Shown here: one piece after another, positions 5,301-10,388 of the stretch
Position numbering within the stretch: position 1 is the stretch's first letter
Layout: each line of letters begins with the position of its first letter
NCBI GenBank assembly: GCA_015488125.1
Contig: WFOJ01000236.1
Coordinates: forward strand, 1 to 10,388
Reading direction: 5' to 3'
DNA from: Mariprofundaceae bacterium
GTDB lineage: Bacteria; Pseudomonadota; Zetaproteobacteria; Mariprofundales; Mariprofundaceae
Length of the DNA stretch: 10,388 bases
Program-made: the position numbers and the translations under genes
Notes under the pieces: generated by a model
Seen by the model: only the letters and a program-made list of their open reading frames with translations
Told to the model about the DNA's origin: nothing
Databases searched by the model: none

Positions 5301-7625
5301 ATGTTTTCATTGTTTAAAAAAGGTAATCCGTCGATCCGGCCACCGTTCGATCTGGTTTCACCATCGCTACCGGATATTCACACCGATGATTTTCGTCGGG
5401 GTATTGATAATATTCGTATTGACGTCGCCTTTGGTGACAGTTTGTTACGCAGCCTGCGACAGCTGGTGGATGAGACCGTCAAAATGGTACTTAAGCTGCA
5501 TGAAGGCAAGAAAGGCTGGGTGCAACCTCCCAGACCTCAGGGATATCTGCTGGTTAAGTTTCAAAAAGCCTGCGTACGCACCATGGAATCCGCCATTTAT
5601 CAGGCCAAAGCCGAGGATAACCCACATCTGGTATGGTTGGCACGACTGGGCATTCTGACACACACGTTTAATTTCATCGATCATCGGCTGGAACGCACGC
5701 TGCATGATTGGAAGCGCCGTGCTTCGCGTGGCAACGAGGGGCAGCATCAGGAGGGTAAGGCCATTGCAGCCCAGGAAGTTGCCAACTGGTTGACCAGACA
5801 CCAGCTTCGGCTTCGTGATCACTTATTGGGTATAATATTACAACAAATCAGCGGTGCTGAATGGAATAAAATTGCCAAACTCAGCGATGCCGTGCTGGAT
5901 ATTGTGCAGCGGGAGTTCATCAAAAGCATGCTGGATAATCCCGTGCTGCGTGCCAGCAAGCCGGATGACACCTGGATGATGGTGCATTATTATATGCTGC
6001 CGCCAAGCGTGGATTCGCAAAACAATCGCGAAAGCATTGCCGAGTTAAACAAGCAACTGGATGCCATGTTTGCTCATATCCAGCCAACGAATACCACAGC
6101 GGTCGCGTTGCGTGCGGATGATCTTCCCGATGATGCCGAAACGTTTTTTCCCTCGCTGGCGCATGAAGATGCGCTCATGCTCGACTGGTTCGATATGGTA
6201 GAAAACATTGAACCCCTGTTCGCCGCCAACAACAAGGCGGAAATGTATGGTATTTTGCGCCTTGTTAGCGATAAGGAAGAACGGCAGCGGCTCAAGGCTG
6301 AAAACCAGGTTCGCCTGGATTGCCAGTGGTGGTTGCTGGATCTTGTCAAACGCATGGGGATTCGTACGGCCATCGCCGCCAGCTTCAAGGCACATGTTGG
6401 CTATCGGGCTGTTCATGGCGCACTGACGCACCGTCAGGTTTATGAGTATTTTCTCGGCGGCAAGGCAAAATCAGCCATACGACGGAAAATCAAGAGCATG
6501 GGCAAGGTATCCGGCCATGATCCGGAGACTCTGTTTCAGGCGCTGGATCAGGTGGAAGATCCCGGCGATCCCAGCGAAAAACTGTGTTTTCGCTTTTTGA
6601 GCACCATGGTGCGCTATCGCCACGATCTCAAGATTGCGCTGTTCGTGCGCAGGCATTTATCGCGTATTCATGTGATTGACAATGATGAAGACCATCGGCT
6701 TTCCAGCGCCAATGGCGTGCTGTATTATTTTTCCTCGGATGAAGAACAAGCTCGCGATGAAGAAAAGATTTGTGGTCATGCCATCATCAAGGCTGATGTG
6801 CGTGGTTCGGTAGGAATTACCCAACGCCTGCGTGATAAGGGGCTGAATCCGGCAACGCATTTCAGCCGTACCTTTTTCGATCCGATTTCCGATTTATTGC
6901 CGTCCTACGGAGCGGAAAAGGTGTTTGTCGAGGGTGATGCCATTATCCTCAGCTTGATGGAATACAGTAATGAATCTCAACACATGGCCGTTGCCCGTGC
7001 CTGCGGTCTGGCCAGGGATATTCTGCGCATTGTCGAAACCAATAATGAAGAAAATCGCCGCAATCAGCTACCGGTGCTGGAGCTTGGTATCGGTGTGGTT
7101 TATTTAACGGAAGCACCGGCCTTCCTGTTTGATGGTGATCACAAGATCACCATTTCCCCGGCGATTGGCCGCGCTGATCGTCTATCCTCCTGCTCCAAGG
7201 TGGTGCGTCCGGTACTGGAAAAAGCCGCAGACCACGATCCGGCACGCCACACCGATGTGTTTTCGTTGTCTGTGGATGGCAAGGCATTGAACGACAAGGG
7301 TGAATCTCACCTGCGTTACAACGTCAATGGCATTGATCTTGATGTGCCGGCATTTATGAAATTGCGCAAGGAAATCAGCTTGAAACCAGTGGATGTACGG
7401 CTTTTGGGCTGCAAAGCGAAAGAGCGTTATTATCTGGGGCGATTCAAGGATAATAAGGGATTCATGCGTTTTATCGCCGTTCGTCAGGGTCGGGTACGTC
7501 TCTGGCATGAACAGCAGTCTGGTCGAAAGGTTTTGCCCAAACAGTACTATTTTGAGGTTGTTGCTGATCAGGAACGATCTGGACAACTGGAACGACAATT
7601 GCTGGCCATGGGGGGGGATAACTGA
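5301..7625 (+). CDS. Large soluble protein with divergent class III nucleotidyl cyclase domain
   Basis: The 774-residue product begins MFSLFKKGNPSIRPPFDLV. No signal peptide or membrane segment is visible. Residues 1 to about 480 are mostly helical and charged, without a family I recognise. The cyclase-like domain spans about 490-650: KADVRGSVGITQRLRDKG, FFDPISDLLPSYG, EKVFVEGDAIILSL, SPAIGRADRLSSCSK. The metal-binding Asp pair seems kept (D499 and D546, 47 apart, near the usual spacing), as does the Arg of the 'NxxxR' motif (R627). The Asn of that motif is Gly (G623), and the Lys usually four residues before the second Asp is Phe (F542), so base choice or activity may be altered. The last ~80 residues are rich in predicted beta strands (YYLGRFKDNKGFMRFIAVRQ). 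ATG 5301 is the first ATG in frame; AGGAGAG (5281-5287) lies 13 bases upstream, rather far. A TTG at 5238 would add 21 residues. It overlaps yaaA by one base. Confidence 0.8.
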   Translation: MFSLFKKGNPSIRPPFDLVSPSLPDIHTDDFRRGIDNIRIDVAFGDSLLRSLRQLVDETVKMVLKLHEGKKGWVQPPRPQGYLLVKFQKACVRTMESAIYQAKAEDNPHLVWLARLGILTHTFNFIDHRLERTLHDWKRRASRGNEGQHQEGKAIAAQEVANWLTRHQLRLRDHLLGIILQQISGAEWNKIAKLSDAVLDIVQREFIKSMLDNPVLRASKPDDTWMMVHYYMLPPSVDSQNNRESIAELNKQLDAMFAHIQPTNTTAVALRADDLPDDAETFFPSLAHEDALMLDWFDMVENIEPLFAANNKAEMYGILRLVSDKEERQRLKAENQVRLDCQWWLLDLVKRMGIRTAIAASFKAHVGYRAVHGALTHRQVYEYFLGGKAKSAIRRKIKSMGKVSGHDPETLFQALDQVEDPGDPSEKLCFRFLSTMVRYRHDLKIALFVRRHLSRIHVIDNDEDHRLSSANGVLYYFSSDEEQARDEEKICGHAIIKADVRGSVGITQRLRDKGLNPATHFSRTFFDPISDLLPSYGAEKVFVEGDAIILSLMEYSNESQHMAVARACGLARDILRIVETNNEENRRNQLPVLELGIGVVYLTEAPAFLFDGDHKITISPAIGRADRLSSCSKVVRPVLEKAADHDPARHTDVFSLSVDGKALNDKGESHLRYNVNGIDLDVPAFMKLRKEISLKPVDVRLLGCKAKERYYLGRFKDNKGFMRFIAVRQGRVRLWHEQQSGRKVLPKQYYFEVVADQERSGQLERQLLAMGGDN
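7610..7617 (+). promoter_or_regulatory. Eight-G tract acting as likely ribosome site for yaaA
   Basis: Eight G in a row lie within the last codons of the cyclase-like gene and end 7 bases before the yaaA ATG at 7625. This is the right place for a Shine-Dalgarno interaction, and no better candidate precedes that start. It is also a homopolymer prone to slippage (see findings). Confidence 0.45.
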
Positions 7626-8437
7626 TGCTGCTTGTTGTTTCACCCGCCAAAAAACTGGACATGGCGCATCGGCTGCCCTTTTTGCAGGCGCGACAGCCAC
7701 TGTTGCTTGATGAAGCGACACAACTGGTCACTCACCTGCGTGCGCTGAGCAGCCATCAACTGGGGCAACTCATGAAATTAAGTGATAAACTGGCCAGGCT
7801 TAATCACGCCCGCTTTCGTCACTGGCAAGCTCCGTTTGATACGGGCAATGCCACGCATGCGCTGGCGGCCTTTCAGGGCGATGTCTATCAAGCACTGGAT
7901 GCAGCAACACTGAACGACGCACAACTGGGCTTTGCCGCCGATCATGTGCGCATACTTTCCGGCTTGTATGGCGTGTTGCGCCCTGATGATCTGATGCAGG
8001 CTTATCGCCTGGAAATGGGTACCCGGCTGGCCAGGGCGGCAGCCATGCCAGGTGTGGCGGCAGCGCATGTTGCTTTTTTTCAGCGTTTTCCCGATCTTTA
8101 CAGCTTTTGGCGCGAGAAAATTACCAACCTGCTGGTGCGTGACATGCAACAGCAGTCAACGGATACCTTGATCAACCTTGCTTCACAGGAATATTTTCGG
8201 GCCGTGGATGTGAAGCATATTACCGGACGCGTTATTACTCCGGTGTTCAAAGAAGCCCACGGTGGTACATATCGCGTGATCGGCATCCATGCCAAACGGG
8301 CACGCGGCTTGATGGCTCGTGAAATCATCACCCGACAATGGACGGAAGCAGAGGAGTTGCGGGCATTTACTGCCGCTGGTTATTGCTATTGCGCTGATTT
8401 GTCTTCTGCCAGCGAATGGGTGTTTGTACGTGACTGA
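7625..8437 (+). CDS. yaaA: YaaA peroxide stress protein (UPF0246/DUF328)
   Basis: The 270-residue product matches the YaaA family from end to end: N-terminal MLLVVSPAKKLD, central HVRILSGLYGVLRPDDLMQA with YRLEMGTRLA, then LINLASQEYFRAVD, VITPVFKEAHGGTYRVIGIH, AKRARGLMAREII and the C-terminal YCYCADLSSASEWVFVRD. E. coli YaaA has about 258 residues, so the length is normal. In E. coli the protein is induced through OxyR and limits intracellular free iron and DNA damage during H2O2 stress; the biochemical activity is a DNA-binding fold related to DNA repair proteins. That is family knowledge, not seen here. The ATG overlaps the stop of the cyclase-like gene (TGATG), so it is very likely translated from the same mRNA. 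No separate promoter is apparent. Confidence 0.95.
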   Translation: MLLVVSPAKKLDMAHRLPFLQARQPLLLDEATQLVTHLRALSSHQLGQLMKLSDKLARLNHARFRHWQAPFDTGNATHALAAFQGDVYQALDAATLNDAQLGFAADHVRILSGLYGVLRPDDLMQAYRLEMGTRLARAAAMPGVAAAHVAFFQRFPDLYSFWREKITNLLVRDMQQQSTDTLINLASQEYFRAVDVKHITGRVITPVFKEAHGGTYRVIGIHAKRARGLMAREIITRQWTEAEELRAFTAAGYCYCADLSSASEWVFVRD

Positions 8438-8564
8438 TATTATACCGTCATGAGTAGTGAAATTTCGCTAATCCATGGTATCGTCATTTTATGAATTGAC
8501 CATGCGTCGCGCCATGAGTGCCTTGTTGGCGCTGGTTGGTAACCGGGAATAAACACAGGAAATT
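8438..8564. other. Intergenic gap before arsM
   Basis: These 127 bases between yaaA and arsM show no T-rich hairpin and no clear sigma-70 pair. I see no inverted repeat that could be called an ArsR operator with any confidence. A 25-codon frame (8475-8552) is present but has no ribosome site. arsM may therefore be read from the upstream operon or from a promoter I cannot recognise. Confidence 0.4.
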
Positions 8565-9608
8565 ATGATGCACGAAACTGTCCAACACTATTACGGCAAA
8601 GAACTGACATCTTCAGCCGATCTGAAAACCACCGCCTGCTGTGATGCTAGCGCCATGCCCGCCTGGCTTAAACCGTTGCTGGCCAATATTCACCCGGAGG
8701 TGCTGAACCGTTATTACGGTTGCGGTCTGGTTTGTCCGTTGGCTCTGGAAAGCTGCCGGGTATTGGATTTGGGCAGTGGTAGTGGCCGCGATGTCTATGC
8801 GCTGGCACAACTGGTGGGCCAGTATGGCGAGGTTGTCGGCGTGGACATGACTGAAGAACAACTGGCTGTGGCTGAGCAATATCGCGACTATCATGCGAAG
8901 CGGTTTGGCTACGCCAATGTACGCTTTCTCAATGGTTATATCGAACATCTGGAAGCCCTGTCCCTATCGCCAGAATATTTTGATGTGGTCGTCTCCAATT
9001 GCGTGATCAATTTGTCGCCGGATAAGGAAGCTGTACTGCGTGGTGTGCATCATGTGCTCAAGGCAGGCGGCGAGTTTTATTTCTCGGATGTCTATGCTGA
9101 TCGTCGATTGCATGAGGCGGTGCGGCGTGATCCCGTATTGTATGGTGAATGCCTCGGCGGCGCTTTGTATTGGCAGGATTTTTTACATCTGGCCCGGCGC
9201 TGCGGCTTTGCTGATGTGCGTCTGGTGGAAAGTCGGGGGCTGGAAATCACCGATGAAAAGTTGGCTGCCAAACTTGGCGATGCCCGCTTTTGCTCTGCAA
9301 CGTACCGTCTGTTCAAGGCTGATGACCTGGAAGACAGTTGGGAAGACTATGGCCAGCAAGTTTGTTATCGGGGCACGCTGAGGGAAGCCGAAGAAGTATT
9401 CGCGCTCGATGTGCAGCACCGCTTTACCCGTGGCGAGGCGGTGAATGTGGACGGTAATACCTGGCGTATGCTGAAAGAAAGCCGTTTTGCGCGTTATTTT
9501 GATTTCAGTGGTGATTTTTCCGGACATCGCGGTGCTTTCCCGGCTGCGCAGGTATGCCCCGTCTTTGATCGTACTCAGGCAGAAGGCTGCGGGTCTTCTT
9601 GTTGTTGA
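8565..9608 (+). CDS. arsM: Arsenite S-adenosylmethionine methyltransferase ArsM
   Basis: The 347-residue cytosolic enzyme transfers methyl groups from S-adenosylmethionine to trivalent arsenic. The SAM site is VLDLGSGSGRD (66-76), with GVDMTEEQLAVAE (92-104) for the ribose contact. The AS3MT/ArsM signature blocks are present: YYGCGL (C53), SNCVINLSPDK (C146), GGEFYFSDVYADRR and LYGECLGGALYW (C196). C25/C26 in TACC fit the first of the four conserved arsenic-related cysteines, C53 the second and C146 the third. At the fourth site the usual 'GDCRF' pattern reads GDARFC, so the Cys is Ala240 and a Cys appears three residues later (C243). The C-terminus ends GCGSSCC, a cysteine tail often seen in this family. 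AGGA at 8557-8560 precedes two tandem ATG codons; 8568 is better spaced than 8565, so the start may be one codon later. An IS remnant begins right after the stop. Confidence 0.96.
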   Translation: MMHETVQHYYGKELTSSADLKTTACCDASAMPAWLKPLLANIHPEVLNRYYGCGLVCPLALESCRVLDLGSGSGRDVYALAQLVGQYGEVVGVDMTEEQLAVAEQYRDYHAKRFGYANVRFLNGYIEHLEALSLSPEYFDVVVSNCVINLSPDKEAVLRGVHHVLKAGGEFYFSDVYADRRLHEAVRRDPVLYGECLGGALYWQDFLHLARRCGFADVRLVESRGLEITDEKLAAKLGDARFCSATYRLFKADDLEDSWEDYGQQVCYRGTLREAEEVFALDVQHRFTRGEAVNVDGNTWRMLKESRFARYFDFSGDFSGHRGAFPAAQVCPVFDRTQAEGCGSSCC

Positions 9609-9613
9609 TTGTT

Positions 9614-9641
9614 AGCCCAAAATGAAAACTTCCGCTTTTAG
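9614..9641 (+). repeat. Left inverted repeat of the IS remnant
   Basis: It reads AGCCCAAAATGAAAAC and then TTCCGCTTTT, and pairs with the complement of 9975-10002 at 23 of 28 positions. Just inside it, 9647-9666 carries a weaker echo of the same pattern (GAAATTATCCTTTTCAGCC), as in elements with several end repeats. Confidence 0.65.
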
Positions 9642-9974
9642 CCAGGTAGAAATTATCCTTTTCAGCCACAGCAGGCGCAAGCTCTCGAAGAATCTCGCTA
9701 TGCCGTACAACAACCTTTAGCAGATCAAAGTCAGGAGCACCGGCTACGTCTTGCGAGGCGCCGTCGTCACCGTGTGCGAAGACTTCATCGGCAAAGTAAT
9801 CATCTTCCACAACGGCAGAGCATTGGCCTGAGAAATATTCCAGCGCGGAGACATGCCTTCGCCCACCGTCAGCGGTAAACAGCTCAATCAATTCGTTGCT
9901 CAAACCATCCAACAACGCAAGAACGAACCATGGAAGCCCACACCCGACCACCCCTGGCGAAAATCCATCAACAA
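9622..9974 (+). pseudogene. DDE transposase C-terminal fragment with two stops
   Basis: One plus-strand frame, interrupted by TAG at 9718-9720 and TGA at 9829-9831, reads RRKLSKNLAMPYNNL, stop, QIKVRSTGYVLRGAVVTVCE, DFIGKVIIFHNGRALA, stop, EIFQRGDMPSPTV and then NEPWKPTPDHPWRKS. The order 'LSKNL..YNN..YQIK...YVLRGA.VTVCE...G....GR.LAYE.F' ending in HPWR is the usual tail of rve-type integrase transposases of the IS481/ISNCY kind; the exact family is uncertain. The N-terminal and catalytic parts are absent. The original stop cannot be fixed because the frame stays open past the right repeat to 10110. The ATG at 9622 lies in the terminal repeat and is unlikely to be a true start. A 157-codon minus-strand frame over this region is its antisense shadow. 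Confidence 0.7.
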
Positions 9975-10002
9975 CCAAAAGCGGAAATTTCCACTTTGGG
10001 TT
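9975..10002 (-). repeat. Right inverted repeat of the IS remnant
   Basis: Read on the minus strand from 10002 it gives AACCCAAAGTGGAAAT and TTCCGCTTTT, the partner of 9614-9641. A partial copy of the same unit (gcggaaatgtt, 10010-10020) follows outside it, which could mean the original end lay slightly further right. Confidence 0.65.
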
Positions 10003-10041
10003 GGCAGAGGCGGAAATGTTCTCGGACTCCCAGGTTTTGTG

Positions 10042-10388
10042 TTATTCCTGAATGCGGTATATCCCGTCAATATCCGCAGCAGAACTGCGCGTGACATGCA
10101 AATCGTGTAGCAAGCCATCTTCGATGTGAAAAATCCAACCGTGCAGATTGAGCTCCTGATGCCGACTCCAGGCATTTTGCACAATGCGGGTGTGACTGAG
10201 GTTTTCTATCTGGCGTGCGACATTACGCTCACACAGGTGGTCAAACTGCGCCTGTTTTGGTTTTCCCTGCACCAGATGGTGTTCTGCCATCCACAAGTCC
10301 CTGATGCCGCGAATCCAGTTATCAACCATGCCAAAATGCTGGCATTCCATGGCTGCCCGAACGCCACCGCAATCATAATGCCCGGCAA
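10042..10388 (-). CDS. can: Beta-class carbonic anhydrase, C-terminal part (cut by window edge)
   Basis: The minus strand reads 114 complete codons from the window edge to TAA (complement of 10042-10044). It starts inside the zinc site with AGHYDCGGVRAAM; the His and Cys of HYDC are two of the three protein zinc ligands of beta-carbonic anhydrases (H98 and C101 in E. coli Can). It continues with VDNWIRGIRDLW, LCERNVARQIENLS, IVQNAWSRHQELNLHGWIFH and IEDGLLHDL, closely following the E. coli Can layout. The enzyme interconverts CO2 and bicarbonate in the cytoplasm. The CxDSR part of the active site and the start lie outside the window. It is convergent with arsM, and its stop is 36 bases from the end of the IS remnant. 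Confidence 0.93.
   Translation of the reverse strand, partial: AGHYDCGGVRAAMECQHFGMVDNWIRGIRDLWMAEHHLVQGKPKQAQFDHLCERNVARQIENLSHTRIVQNAWSRHQELNLHGWIFHIEDGLLHDLHVTRSSAADIDGIYRIQE

Larger units (their letters stand above)
9610..10006 (+). mobile_element. Internally deleted insertion-sequence remnant (MITE-like, about 400 bp)
   Basis: A decayed transposase 3' end lies between inverted repeats at 9614-9641 and 9975-10002 that match at 23 of 28 positions. Extending outward gives TG at the left (9610-9611) and CA at the right (10005-10006), a common arrangement of element ends. Most of the transposase gene is missing although both ends remain, so it is a non-autonomous remnant. No target duplication is evident beside it. 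It fills the space between the convergent arsM and carbonic anhydrase genes. Confidence 0.65.

Noticed and set aside
8475..8552. 25-codon frame (MVSSFYELTMRRAMSALLAL...) upstream of arsM, possible leader peptide
   Set aside because: There is no ribosome site before its ATG, no attenuator hairpin follows it, and frames of this length arise by chance. Conservation in relatives would be needed to revive it.
9505..9978. 157-codon minus-strand frame after arsM
   Set aside because: It overlaps the arsM 3' end and is antisense to the transposase remnant, whose plus-strand translation has recognisable family motifs. No motif is visible in the minus-strand product.
9853..10110. 85-codon plus-strand frame as an independent gene
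   Set aside because: Its first part is the transposase tail (DHPWR), and the rest reads through the right inverted repeat and antisense to the carbonic anhydrase gene. It is the open end of the pseudogene.
1..10388. CRISPR array, tRNA, rRNA or riboswitch
   Set aside because: I found no regularly spaced direct repeats, no cloverleaf-like segment with the conserved T-loop, and no rRNA-like stretch in the window.

Overview
The window looks like a proteobacterial chromosome, probably beta- or gammaproteobacterial. I infer this from the gene types, the moderate GC content and the E. coli-like forms of YaaA and beta-carbonic anhydrase; there is no rRNA or other marker to place it more exactly. An accessory region rich in insertion sequences on the left gives way to a longer conserved run of plus-strand genes.

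Left part (1-1940): the 5' end of an IS3-family element (OrfA, minus strand, cut by the window edge) sits next to about 340 bases holding two short minus-strand reading frames that look like gene remnants. A complete IS256-family element (576-1940) follows. It has an intact DDE transposase and imperfect terminal inverted repeats, but no matching target duplication.

Middle part (2092-8437): a protein with a TPR-like N-terminus, a cysteine-rich linker and two cyclic-nucleotide-binding (Crp-type) domains is encoded in one frame that is broken by a single TAA codon at 2800-2802. Next come two overlapping DppB/DppC-type ABC permease genes without a binding protein or ATPase nearby. Then comes a 774-residue soluble protein with a divergent class III nucleotidyl cyclase domain. 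It overlaps yaaA (peroxide stress, UPF0246/DUF328) by one base (TGATG). A putative cyclase and a putative cyclic-nucleotide receptor therefore sit about 2 kb apart, but key nucleotide-binding residues are changed in both, so a signalling pair is only a hypothesis.

Right part (8565-10388): arsM (arsenite S-adenosylmethionine methyltransferase) is followed one base after its stop codon by a roughly 400-base, internally deleted insertion-sequence remnant. The remnant still has inverted repeats at both ends and carries only a decayed C-terminal piece of a DDE transposase. Beyond it, convergent to arsM, is the 3' part of a beta-carbonic anhydrase gene on the minus strand, cut by the window edge.

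No tRNA, rRNA, CRISPR array or convincing rho-independent terminator was seen. The points most worth a second look are the nonsense-split receptor, the cyclase with altered catalytic residues coupled to yaaA, the MITE-like element between arsM and the carbonic anhydrase gene, and the shifted fourth cysteine in ArsM.
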